From positions 3,782,001-3,846,000 of the forward strand of contig JAPYXD010000522.1 of NCBI GenBank assembly GCA_030998225.1: a DNA stretch of 64,000 bases. Direction: 5' to 3'. The notes beneath the pieces were generated by a model, which saw only the letters and a program-made list of their open reading frames with translations, made no database searches and was not told where the DNA came from. This DNA is from Diplolepis rosae (Eukaryota; Arthropoda; Insecta; Hymenoptera; Diplolepididae). Shown piece by piece: positions 22,034-32,883 of this stretch (positions are counted from its first letter, which is position 1; each line of letters opens with the position of its first letter). The position numbers were made by a program, and so were the translations under genes.

Positions 22034-25000
22034 TTACTTTCTTATCGAACGATAAATACGATCGATATTAGATTTCTCGCTTTCACTGAAGCCAAGAATA
22101 CTTTCGATAGCTTTCAAATGACCCTGGTGATTCTCTTTGTCTGTGAGAAAGTAATAAATCGCTGATTTGAGAAACTGTAACGTGATTTCAGGATCGAGAG
22201 CTCCTTGGGTGTTTCTAGATTCCACAATCCGCCGATACATCGCCTGTAGAAATACATTTATATTAGTTAAAATTTTTAATTGGCATTGCTATTTTTTCGA
22301 GCCACCAGGATTTATTCTAGAGGATATTTACTAAATGAACAATATAACGTGCATAATTGTAAAGTATAAACTTATTTCTAAATATGGAATTATAAAGAGG
22401 CTGTTTCTTCCAAGTGCTCCTAAAGTTACTGTGGATTTGTGGAATGACATAAAATTGTAAAAACGATTATTAGTTAGCATAATCGTTTCTCATGCATCCT
22501 ACAAACAAGCACCAAGATATACAAATGCACATGCGATTAGGGAAAATTAATTGAAAGTGATAAGAGTTCAATAGTTTCTCAGAGAAGAGTGATTTATAAA
22601 GACCATTTTTGAAATGCAATAGAATTTATAATAAATCTTTTTGAAAAAGAGTTCAATTGCATTAAATATACCTCTGAAGAGTTAACGATACTTTCAGAAA
22701 ATACAAGAATATTAGTTTCAGTGACAAAAGATTTTCTTTTGCTACGAATATATTATGTTTTCGATGACCTAAAGAAATTCTAAACATTCAATCAATTTTT
22801 GTCAGAAGGATAAAATTGTGTTTGAAACAAAACCAAAAAATGTAGAGAAATGTTTCTACAAATTGCAGAAAGCAGTGAACGTAGATAAGTGTTTATAAAC
22901 AAAACGTGTATTGCGTGATCAGATGCCATGTAAACAAGAAATACCGAATGGTTTTCGGGTGGCATTTGAGTAAGGAATACAAACCTTACGCGTGCCTAGA
23001 ACCCAGAGAGAAACAGCCTCCTGAGCACTTAATAAACACGGGCTATGTTCGGCTGAAATATGAGGTTCAGGCGAGTAGTATGTATCCTGAAATGTGAGCA
23101 GCGACCAAAAAAGTAGTATATCGTTAGTACCAAACTAGTGAGATTCCTAAAGGTGATTGGGAAGTGTTAGTGAGACATCACACAAAGAATGCGAAACAGT
23201 GAGAAGCGTCAGATTGAAGGCACACGTTAATGATCGTGAGAATTTATCAAGAATTATCTCATGATTTAGCGTGACTTTATTTTTCTCATATGCAAAACTT
23301 TCATTCCTAATGAATAGAAAATAACTGTGAAAATATCTCATCCAATTTGAGCGATGTGAAAAATAATTTTGTGCTGAAAATTGTTATTGAATGTGAATAA
23401 TAATCATCTTGAAATTATATTCTGAATTCAGTATTAATAAATCTGAACTTCTTTTTTTATTTTTGACTTTAGATTTTAAGAAACCTATTAATGTAAATAA
23501 AGTGTTTAAAAAAAGCTCACCTTAATATTTTCTAATTCGGCTTGCGTGACAGTAAGCTGTTGAAGAAGTTCAGCTACGGTTACTTTAGACTGACTTTGAT
23601 GAGCGTGTTCGAGAATCTGTAAAAATTGAGGTCAAGATCTAAAGATTGTTTAGAACAAGTTTTCGATTTCCTCTCAGCTTCCTTTGTAATAGCAAGCTTA
23701 AAGTGAATATGTGTAGATTTATTTCAGAAAAATTCTGTAAAAATACTTAAAATTTGAATTCAAATAAATTTATATAATAAAAATAAACACTGACCTGATC
23801 GGCTTGCTCGATTCTGGCGGCCTCCTGGCCTTTGGCATACATTTTCAGGTACATTTGTTTATTTCTTTCTTCTTGATCATTCACTAAAGTTTTCTGCTCT
23901 GTAAGCTCAAATTTTACAGTTTCCAGCTCGCTTTCCAGTTCTCGAACTCGAGTCTCGGCTGTGTCCAAGGAGGGACGAATTTCACAGTATCTAGTGTTGA
24001 TCTCCGTGAGCTGTTTCAACAAACTCTCAACCTGAAAAAATGCAATTATTTAATTTTATAAAACAATTTCTAAAAGCTGAGTTATTACAATTCCTTAAAA
24101 CTTCATCAAAATTTCACCTTATCATTGTGCTTTTCTTTAAGGAGTTGTATCTCATCTACATGTCTTCGATGCATTTCCTCGATTCTACTTTCGTAGTGAT
24201 CAACCAGTTTTCTCCTCTCCTCATCCCGATCAGGACTTTCCGCAATGGAGGTGAAGGTAGCATTGAGAGAATTTTCGTTTTGTGCAGCATTACTAGTTGT
24301 GGAAGTGATGCTTGTATTAACAGTGGCGACTCCTGGCAGAGAAAATGACTCTTTAGAATGAACGGAACCATCCTCGAAATGCCCTGAATCTGCCAAAGAG
24401 GATGGGACTTCTGAAGGTACTCGTTTCTCAGAAGTTCCTGAACTTGTAGCTATTCTGAGGCTACCTACATCGGGGATATCCTTCGCAGGCGACCCTGGAG
24501 AAAAGGGATCGTTTTCTCGTACAGTTGGTGCATCACTGCTTTCTGTTCTCTCCTCAGGACTATTTAAGGAAGCTTTGTAAAGTCGCAACTCTACCACTTC
24601 TTTTGTTAATCGAAATATTTCTTGGTCCTTTTCTTCTATTTCTTTTCTCGCTTCTTTCAAAAGAGTCTAAAAAATGAGGAAAAATATATAGTTTAAAAAA
24701 TGTTTATTGCCATTTAAATTATCAAGCTAGGTCAGAATATTATTTTATTTAAACCGCAATTAAATCTATTATTTCAAATTTAATACCTCACCTGAAATTT
24801 ACGAATTTGTCTAGCTGCCCTTTGCGTGGGGGTGAGATATTGTTCAGTATCACCGATGTGATTTGTACAATGAACGACGTATTTACGTGTTCGACCCGAC
24901 CAAGTTGTACCATTGAGGGCAAAGGTTGCATGATCACAGGCACTTGCAGTACTGCAGGCACTTCCGTAACTTTTTACACTCTCAACATCACTGTCGTCGA

Positions 25001-27106
25001 ACCCGACACTGGAACTGCAGGTTGTGTGGGACACCCGCAGCCTTGAGGGTGTTAGTGACAGGCTCTGAATGAATGAAAATATACATATATTTACTATCAT
25101 CGATCGCATAAAAGTCTAGATTTTATTTTACTACAAAAAAACCCGTTTTTAGTATAAGTCGAGTTAATAAACTATTCAGTTTAAATGAATTCAACTCTAA
25201 TTTAGATACATTCATCAAATCATTTCCTTTTTGACATTTAAGCTCTTTATCAATATACTCATCTTCTTTTATAGCAAATTTTTTAAAAGTCTTCAGCAAA
25301 TAAAACAACCTACAGGAAGAGAATTTAATTACATAAATTTCGAAAATTGCATTGTTGAATTCATAACAGAATGATCTGAAATGGCAATTATCTTAGTTTA
25401 ATTATTTTTCTATTAATCATATCTTGAGGGAATATAATCGCAGTTAAAATTCATGAGACTATAAGTGAGGCAGCTTTTTATAATAGTTGCAATATGGATT
25501 ATTTATAAATTTTTCAGGAAACTCTCCTAAACAAAATACTATAAGTTTTGAAATTAAATGTACGCATCTGGATCAAAATCTCCCGCTTGGTGAACGACAT
25601 ACCGAAGGACAACTGCGTGAATTTCTCTCGTCGTGCGAATCCATGCGAGGTCAACACTTGGTGGATGATTAAGTCACTTGAAGGACGTATTTCCATGAAG
25701 AGATTTTAAACCAGTGATTTGCCTCCGGAGGTTTTTGGACGGTGAGTTAGTTCCAGGTTACGGACGTGGAATCTTCACATGGACGATAGTAGAACCGGAG
25801 ACGACATACTAGTAACTAACTAAAGAACTACGTGTACCGTACGAAGATAGGAAACTGCGCCGACGCGTTCATCGGCAAAGGTCAGAAGCGCCTCTCCTTT
25901 TTACTCAGCGAAAAATGATTTTAGAACTAGAGCAAAGGAGCAAAGTGTCGCGCAGGAGTTCACTTTCAGGTGTACTTTAAGTGATTAATAAATCGAGAAG
26001 ATACTCTTTCCAGAGATAAGATTTCGATAATAATAGCCTACTACTGAATTTAATAATCAAGAGGATTGAGAGGCCTGAAAAAGTGAAAATGCAACAGGTA
26101 TCCACCATATGTACAGTTTAATCTTAGCAAAATCGATCGTTTTCACCCTGCGCAGCTGATTATTGTTATTTTGGAATTCGAGAATCAGTTCGGAGCACAA
26201 GATTAACAAATAAAGGTTCATAGAGGAATGAAAGAGCGGTTTAGAAACTCGAATCTTGCGCTGTGACCAAAAAATTATAAAATTCAAGATCAAAAATCGA
26301 AAGAACGAATATTTTCATCTATTATATTTTTTAGACGCGATTTTGATCCTCTATTTTTTATTTATTTATAATAATGAAATTGCGTGAAGCAGACAATAAG
26401 AATTACAAAAAAAAAGTAGAGAATTAATTTCTTGGCGTCCAAGAACTTTGTATTGGAAATCATAAAATGATAAATATCCTCTGTTTTCATTATTATTTTA
26501 ATTTTTAGTAAAATATCCACTGTTTTCATTATTATTGTAATCTTTAGTAAAATATCCACCAGGTTTCTAATTATTAAAAATTATATGAATTTTCGAAGAG
26601 AAATAAACCAGTAAACGATCTAAAATATAAAACACAAAATTATAGTTAATATTTGAAATGAAAAAAAAAGTTAATAAATATTTATAACTCACAAATGAAC
26701 GATGACGAGGTGAATCTACTCCATTTTCATTGATGACGGGGAAGGGGTCTTGCTGATTGGATTGGAGCTGCTGTTGGTGATGATTATTATAATGATTGCT
26801 CCGATTACGAATTTGGTGATTATGGATTGTTGAGCTGATTATCGGTGACCTCAAGTGCGACCCACGTTCTCCTCGTAGTCGTAAACTTGCCGATCGTCGT
26901 AAAGCCGTTGGAGAAGGTCGAGGAATACGAGATTCTGTTGGCGAAAGCGCAGGATTACTTCCTGCTTCCGTATCACTTCCGGTTGGCATGTTCGGCGAAT
27001 GAACTCCAGATAGGGACGTGGGAATCTGAACTGCATTTCCAGAATGCATTGGCAAATGCGAGGACAAATCCGTTCCAGGACGAGCCATCCTGCTCGTCCA
27101 GCTCAT
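22034..27106 (-). CDS. qtc: GRIP-domain coiled-coil protein, probably quick-to-court
   Basis: Six coding exons on the minus strand: 27106-26693 (ATG at 27106), 25064-24792, 24666-24118, 24031-23795, 23616-23521, 22243-22034 (stop). All have AG/GT borders, giving 592 aa. Residues 1-138 are Ser/Pro-rich and polar with His/Asn/Gln runs. About 190-229 hold a conserved-looking block ([11 protein letters not shown] ... [18 protein letters not shown]). Heptad-rich coiled coil follows at about 230-280 and 380-520. The last 60 residues form a GRIP domain ([12 protein letters not shown] ... [10 protein letters not shown]). GRIP domains bind Arl-family GTPases at the trans-Golgi, so a Golgi or vesicle scaffold role follows from family knowledge. 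The 5' UTR exon starts at a splice acceptor at 27,112-27,113. GRIP identity is firm; the name quick-to-court rests on recalled resemblance of the exon 2-3 block. Confidence 0.82.
26480..26560 (-). repeat. two-copy tandem repeat in intron 1
   Basis: The unit CTGTTTTCATTATTATT followed by TTTAGTAAAATATCCAC occurs twice in succession with a period of about 45 bp, within the first coding intron of the GRIP gene. Confidence 0.8.
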
Positions 27107-27401
27107 TCTATCTGTAAATCAAATTCTATTTGTTATTAAAATGAAATATTTTTCAAAAAATGTATATTTAAGATAAACTTGAAATCTATTTTTTTATTTG
27201 TAGTTTTCCAGTAACTTAAAAATGTTACCTAATAATAATCATGCCCAGATTGAATTACGAATATTAGAAAACAAGTTCAACTTCAGAAATATTTTAGTCA
27301 AATAAAAATACATTTGAAATTTTTCCCACGATCGTCCTATCCGTGCAAAGGCAGTTAATCGTGGTAGACATTATTTATAACGGTTTATTTTTCATGATTA
27401 T

Positions 27402-27526
27402 GGGAAGAATAAGGCGCATCATTAGAATAAAAATATATTCTCCTTGTTTACAGAAATTTTTTATGGGAAGAATAAAGCGCATCATTAGAATAAAAATATA
27501 TTCTCCTTGTTTACAGAAATTTATGA
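27402..27526 (+). repeat. 63-bp direct tandem duplication
   Basis: GGGAAGAATAARGCGCATCA through TTGTTTACAGAAATTT is repeated with one substitution at 27,402 and 27,465. It lies just upstream of the coding part of the GRIP gene, presumably in its 5' intron. Confidence 0.9.
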
Positions 27527-28742
27527 TTTTTTTTATCAAAAATACTTCCATTTCAATTTTTCTAAACTAAAAAAAAAAGAAAACTAATACATTTGATTTT
27601 AAGTTTAAATCGCATACTAATGATAATGGTTCATTTTTTGATTATGTCACTCGAGATATTTTGATTGAAATATCTTGATTTAAAATTTAATGGTATTATA
27701 AAAGAGTAAATGTATGGCTTCCATGATTGTACAATTATTTCACCTTTTATTTTTAATCGGTTGTGAAAATTCTTTAATCTAAAATAAAAGCATATACAAA
27801 ACTTAAGTATATCGCTTTTATATGGAGAGAATTCTTTTTCTGATAATTCATGGCCCAAAGGAGGTGAACAAACTTGCAAAAAATATTATTATAGTACGGC
27901 ATTGATTCTTTAAAAATATTCGAACACCATTTCATAGAAGGCCGAATAGAATGTCCTTAAAGGTGAAAACTTTCATTTGCGGCCTGCTTGTTAATAACTC
28001 GTAACTAGTATTTTAAAAATTATTTAGCCGTGAGTATTTCACATTTTACAATACAATTTTATCAGAAAAGTAGCAATTAATTTAATGGAATAATATAAAG
28101 GCTGTAAATGTTTTCACTTGACATTTTTTTATTGAATTTTTTAAAATTTTATTTTAGTTTTTAGTCTTGAAAACTTGAATTATTGAACAATCAAGTTTTT
28201 CTAGAATTTTTAATAAAAAAGAATTTAAATTACTGTTACATAAGTTCAAAGTGAGGATAAGTGACATATGTAAAATAAGGGGTCAAGGACTGATCGATCA
28301 TTTCAAGTTGGTGATCGGATTGTGTAGGTCAGTTCTCCATATAATTTCTTTCATAATACTTCGTTGCTCATCGTTTCACCTCATACATCATCATTCTCTT
28401 AGTACTTTTTAATTAATAAAAATACTAGTCAACCAGAAGAGACTGATATGATTGCAGATAAAGATAATTATAAAAAAAAGTAGAGTATAGTACAGTATAT
28501 ATATAAAGTATAATAAAGTAGAGTAAAATATAAAAATTTAATCTTTAAATGAAAATATTTAAAAAATTTAATTTAAATTTATTAGAATCCATTTAAATTA
28601 TTTTCATTTCTTTCGGTTAGGTAGATTTTTAACTTATATTTGGAATGGAGAAAATAATAAATTTGTTTTATGTTTAGTATATCTTGAAGCAAATTGAAGT
28701 TTTTTAAAAATTTAAAATTTTTTTAAAATGTACAGAATTTTT
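27527..28742. other. gene-free AT-rich region, probably 5' intron of the GRIP gene
   Basis: No ORF with recognisable domain. The acceptor at 27,112 requires an upstream non-coding exon of the minus-strand gene somewhere to the right. Confidence 0.45.
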
Positions 28743-28970
28743 ATTCATTTTGTTATTTTGGCATAGAGTCAGATTCTTTTTATTTTCACATTAAAAATTA
28801 TCAATGGCAGATATAAAAAACTTTTTTTATATCTGCCATCAATAATTTTACATGTTTTTGAAATTAGATTATGAATAGGAGATTAGAAAAAAATTTGTAT
28901 ATCTGCCATTGATAATTTTTAATGTGAAAATAAAAAGAATCTGACCATATGCCAAAATAACAAAATGAAT
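28743..28970. mobile_element. 228-bp palindromic MITE
   Basis: The arms 28,743-28,814 and 28,899-28,970 are almost perfect reverse complements (ATTCATTTTGTTATTTTGGC at the tip, ATTATCAATGGCAGATAT at the inner end). A second, smaller perfect hairpin (GGCAGATATAAAAAA against its complement, 28,806-28,838) starts inside the left arm. Non-coding. Confidence 0.85.
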
Positions 28971-30507
28971 AAACATTTTTTTTAAATGTTTTGAACTAAA
29001 TTTCCAGTTTATGAGTAATCGGATACTTTCAGTCAAATATGCAGAGCTCTAAATCTCTTCGCTTCGGTGCCTTTCGCTGAGTTTGCAGCAATATTTATCG
29101 ACCGAATCGCGGTAAGACTTTCAAGACAGTTTGATATTAAGAAATTATTAGAACCTAAATGTGGTTATATCAGGTTACCTATAATTAAGAAGTGGAGTAA
29201 TTCAATAATTAATTCCCCCTTAAGGATTGGGAGTTAAAATCAATTGAATTTGATTTCTCAGAATGTTTTTCTTTTAAAAATTTTCCTTTTCAATAAAACT
29301 CTAAAATGTCTTTATTATAAAATTATTGTAGGCAAAAAAAAATTGATAAATAGCAGCTTAAAGATTTTTTTTAAATTGAAACAACATTTATGGATTAAAA
29401 ATATTTTTGTGATTGCTAAATAAAGTCGGGGCGATTATGACGATGAAATAATCAATTCAAATATTAGTATAACGTTGCAATCATGTAATATCGACATTCA
29501 CATTCTTTACAATTGATATCTCGATTAGAATTAAAAAATCGATTAAGTCATATTTTTTCCATTTTCTAAATAGAAATTATTTTCAAGGTTATGTTTATTC
29601 AAAATATCGTTGTAAGATTTCTCAAAATTTTTTATCGCTTTTTAATTATTCAAAAATCATTCAAATTAGGCATATTTAATTAATGTTATTAACAAAAATC
29701 TTATAGGTTATATTCAAAATGTTTTGAAACCAATCCTTTTCAAACTCAAATTTTTAACCATTAATTTTAAAACTAAAAAGGATTATTGGTAATCATTTAC
29801 CTCCAAGATAAGAAATGATAAGCTAACCGATGAGAACTAAACTTTTCTGTAACAATTGACCGATAACAGTTGGGCATGCTCACTTTTAACTTTCATACAG
29901 GTAATACGTAATGACTATAAATAAATAAACGAGGTAACTGTAGTTTAATTTTGCCACTGTCATGTCATGCCACGTGGGCTCATTAAACCAAATTGATAAA
30001 TATTAGAAAAAATTAATTACAATTGAAACAATGTTGAAAATTACTGACAATTTGGTAAACAGATGTAGAAAAAATCTAGACTCACTTTTAAGAAAAAACT
30101 GATTGAAGCATCATCTACCATCGGGAAATCACTTCAGGAACTCATACACTAAAAAATACTTGCAAAATCCAGATATAATCAAAGAGAATCGTGAAACACA
30201 ACTGACTTGAACTGACTTTCCACGACGTCGGATCAGCTGTCAGCAAGCAGTCGGTGTTAATCGTACTCAGCGAGAGTAGTAACCGTAGTAACTAGTAACG
30301 TACATGGTTTTCTATGCGTCGAAAATTACGTCTTTTACATCTTGAGTTTTTACGTCATGAGTTTACGCGTCGCAAAACATGTGATTGGCATTTTCGGACT
30401 TTCGGTACGTTGGGTACGTATTGATTTTACTATAGTTTCTTTGCCACAATCTTAATTGACAACAAAATCACTATAACTCACTATCTTAATTGAAATTACT
30501 AAAAAAA
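28971..30507. other. gene-free stretch, possible promoter of the GRIP gene at its right end
   Basis: No coding potential. On the minus strand, two TCAGTT arthropod initiator-like motifs lie at 30,200-30,205 and 30,210-30,215 in a locally GC-richer segment (30,180-30,300). This would suit a first non-coding exon of the gene whose coding part starts at 27,106. This is inference only. Confidence 0.3.
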
Positions 30508-30545
30508 TACTATAAATCACTAAATTAATTTAGTGACTTATAGTA
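30508..30545. repeat. hairpin 1 of cluster: 19-bp arms
   Basis: TACTATAAATCACTAAATT is followed directly by AATTTAGTGACTTATAGTA; the arms pair with one mismatch and no loop. Confidence 0.8.
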
Positions 30546-30893
30546 AGTTTGGGTGATTTTGAGGTCAATTTTTTCCTCTCGATTCGTAACGTAACCAAAG
30601 TTTAGTCGTAGCAAACGTAACGTATTATATACGGTTTGTATTATGTTTTTACATCACCTATGATTGAGAGCCGCAAGCACATGAGAATGAAGGAGACAAA
30701 ATGTCTAAAACAGGATAAAATATATTTTTTACCTCCCTTAGGGTATCATTGCATGGATGCATATGCGTCACGTTATAACGAGTGTAAAAGAGACAAAAGT
30801 ATATTTCTGTCTTCTTTACTCTGGTTATGACGCAAATTATTACGCTCACTGCGGCTTACAGCTTTGCATGCATGCAGCTTGCATTCAATTTGT

Positions 30894-30962
30894 CATGGTA
30901 ACATACGAGAGAGAAAGAGACAGACAATTTTTCAGTTTCTTTCCTACTGATATGTTACCATG
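30894..30962. repeat. hairpin 2 of cluster
   Basis: The outer arms CATGGTAACATA and TATGTTACCATG pair perfectly. Inside are AGAGAAAGAGA on the left and TTTCTTTCCT on the right, which extend the stem imperfectly. Confidence 0.65.
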
Positions 30963-31101
30963 GTAACCTGCATTCGAACTGGATGTATGCAAAGGTATGA
31001 ATGTATTTTTACGCGTAGTAAAGTAACGTATTATACACTTGTCTCTTTTGCACCCATTATGGCGCAACGCAGAACGCAACCACGAGGGACAGTCCACGTC
31101 A

Positions 31102-31209
31102 GCGTTTTTGCGCGGCGTAAGGCAGAAAATAATCAGAGAGAAAAAGAGCAATATATCTATGTGTCTCTTTCACTCTCATTATTTTCTCCTTTACGCAGCG
31201 TAAAAACGC
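31102..31209. repeat. hairpin 3 of cluster: about 45-bp arms
   Basis: The left arm GCGTTTTTGCGCGGCGTAAG then GCAGAAAATAATCAGAGAG pairs with the right arm CTCTCATTATTTTCTCCTTT then ACGCAGCGTAAAAACGC. Several bulges are present. Loop about 20 bp. Confidence 0.75.
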
Positions 31210-31235
31210 ATGCTAAGTTAGTAACGTTAGTACAT

Positions 31236-31345
31236 TGTGCAACTAGGGAAAAAAAATTTATTTTGTGAGTGTGAAGTTTGATGCCCGAGCAAAGCGAGGG
31301 TAACAACCACACGAGTAAAATAAATGTTTTTCCCGTGTTGCACAC
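31236..31345. repeat. hairpin 4 of cluster, loop with CCCGAGCAAAGCGAGGG
   Basis: Left arm TGTGCAACTAGGGAAAAAAA plus ATTTATTTTGTGAGTGTG. Right arm CACACGAGTAAAATAAATG plus TTTTTCCCGTGTTGCACA. The loop contains GCCCGAGCAAAGCGAGGGT. Confidence 0.78.
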
Positions 31346-31347
31346 GA

Positions 31348-31436
31348 TTTTTTTTCTACTAGCGGGTCAGAAAGTGGATTTGTTTGCCCCGCACGGGGCA
31401 ATAAAGTCCACTTTATGGCCCGCCAGTAGAAAAAAT
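31348..31436. repeat. hairpin 5 of cluster with GC-rich tip
   Basis: TTTTTTTCTACTAGCGGGTC and GAAAGTGGATT pair with AAGTCCACTTTATGGCCCGC and CAGTAGAAAAAA. The tip is GCCCCGCACGGGGC, a perfect 5-bp stem with a tiny loop. It overlaps no ORF with a domain. Confidence 0.8.
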
Positions 31437-32194
31437 ATATTATATCCTGTAGCAAACTGTATAGCATACATGAAAAGGAATTTGAGACTTTAGGCTGTGT
31501 TTTAGTTACGTCACAGATGTAACAAACTACGTAAAATACGTGGGTTTTTTACGTGTAACTTATAATTTGATACGTATAATAGTAATAACTGTATTAAATG
31601 TAAAATACTTTTTATGTGTCGGTATGATCGGTATCCAAAAAGAATAGAGGTTATGTCATTACTTTGACAATTGTGCGCATGCGCAGTCCCCATCTTGTTA
31701 AAGTATCACGCATCGTGTATGAAACTCAGAGTGTGATTTACGTACGTACGATACATAAAAAATGTATGTAATGTACTGATGTATGATATTTGCGCAACTC
31801 TGATATTTACCCAACGCAGGAAGTCGCAAAACATGTGATTGCGCCTTTAGTGCTACCTTTATCAGTATTTTACAGCGGAAAATTCAAACATATCAAAAAC
31901 GTATATGCATAAAATATTATTAGGAAACGAGAATACAAGATTTATGAATTGTTATATTTAATATTATAAATTATTTGTATATTACGTATGTTTGTGCATT
32001 TATGAAAAAATAATTTCAATAATGAACGTGAAAAATAAGTATGCAACGTTTGATACCTTACAGGTCAAAAGTAGAAAATCACTTTAGTCAGAATTCATCG
32101 CTGCCATTGGATAATTATTATATATAAATTGTATTAATATTCTTATAAATTTGTGATAGATATTTATAAAAACAGTATTATAATTAATCATAAT
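31437..32194. other. gene-free spacer downstream of SENP8
   Basis: AT-rich, with CGTACGTACG and ACGTGTAAC words near 31,740. Contains the presumed 3' UTR and cleavage region of the minus-strand protease gene at its right end. No gene seen. Confidence 0.5.
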
Positions 32195-32200
32195 TTTATT
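32195..32200 (-). terminator. AATAAA polyadenylation signal for SENP8
   Basis: AATAAA on the minus strand only about 8 nt after the TAG stop (32,208-32,210). If used, the 3' UTR would be very short; weaker A-rich signals follow further left. Confidence 0.45.
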
Positions 32201-32207
32201 CATGAAA

Positions 32208-32852
32208 CTACAACCTGAGCTTTTCTATCAACTCTAACAAACTTTTCCTTTTTTCCATCACCATATTTTTAACATTCTCTAAATTATATCCCTTCATCTT
32301 TGAATTGTTTAAGACGTATTCAGTCAGTACGTCTGTAATGCACATCACAAATAATCCACAATCAAAATAATTTTCTTGCTGAGGACAATCTGTTTCTACG
32401 AATTTCCCAAGTTCTTTTCTGAGAAAGTATGTACCGAGATTCCTTGCAAAATCTCTAGCAATTCCTTCATTAGATCTTTTAAAAGAATCAAAGTGAAAAA
32501 ATGTATTTTCTACTTTAGAAAATACTAGCAAACTCCAATGGGAACCGCCTGTAGAGTCTCTTCGTTCACAGTTATTTAGGGGGAAGAAGATAAATTTTTT
32601 CTCTGATGCATCCAGAGGTTCGAGGAAAATAGAAATTTGGGACAGGTCTGTTAGTTTAATTAACTGAGTCAGTTCTGGACTAGCGTATAGAATTTCTGAA
32701 GATTTCGAAGATTCTAGGTTTTTTTCCAGATACTCGTAGTAAAAGCCGATCATAGAATCATTTATCCAATTTGGTCCCAGCAATAAATCAATGTCAGATT
32801 GTCGAAGAAGACAATCGTGGTAACTGAGAACTATTTTGTCCTGGCGACTCAT
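32208..32852 (-). CDS. SENP8: NEDD8-specific protease SENP8/Den1
   Basis: 214 aa, very close to the roughly 212 aa of the human protein, in one coding exon. It belongs to cysteine protease family C48, which processes the NEDD8 precursor and strips NEDD8 from substrates. Catalytic residues are all present: His105 in GGSHWSLL, Asp122 in FFHFDSF, Gln159 and Cys165 in CPQQENYFDCG. The N-terminal VLSYHDCLLRQSDIDLL and PNWINDSMIGFYYEYL blocks and IFLEPLD match the SENP8 rather than the SUMO-protease branch. Start ATG at 32,852. A splice acceptor just upstream (about 32,881-32,883) suggests a separate 5' UTR exon. No breaks or odd residues. Confidence 0.95.
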   Translation of the reverse strand: MSRQDKIVLSYHDCLLRQSDIDLLLGPNWINDSMIGFYYEYLEKNLESSKSSEILYASPELTQLIKLTDLSQISIFLEPLDASEKKFIFFPLNNCERRDSTGGSHWSLLVFSKVENTFFHFDSFKRSNEGIARDFARNLGTYFLRKELGKFVETDCPQQENYFDCGLFVMCITDVLTEYVLNNSKMKGYNLENVKNMVMEKRKSLLELIEKLRL

Positions 32853-32883
32853 GTTTAGGTGCCTTCACAATTTGGACTTTCTG

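Noticed and set aside
25514..25696. Extra exon of the GRIP gene between exons 1 and 2
   Set aside because: The open frame lacks suitable splice borders and domain resemblance, and the neighbouring exons already join in phase.
30508..31436. CRISPR-like array
   Set aside because: Repeats are inverted hairpins of different sequence, not regularly spaced direct repeats, and the genome is eukaryotic.
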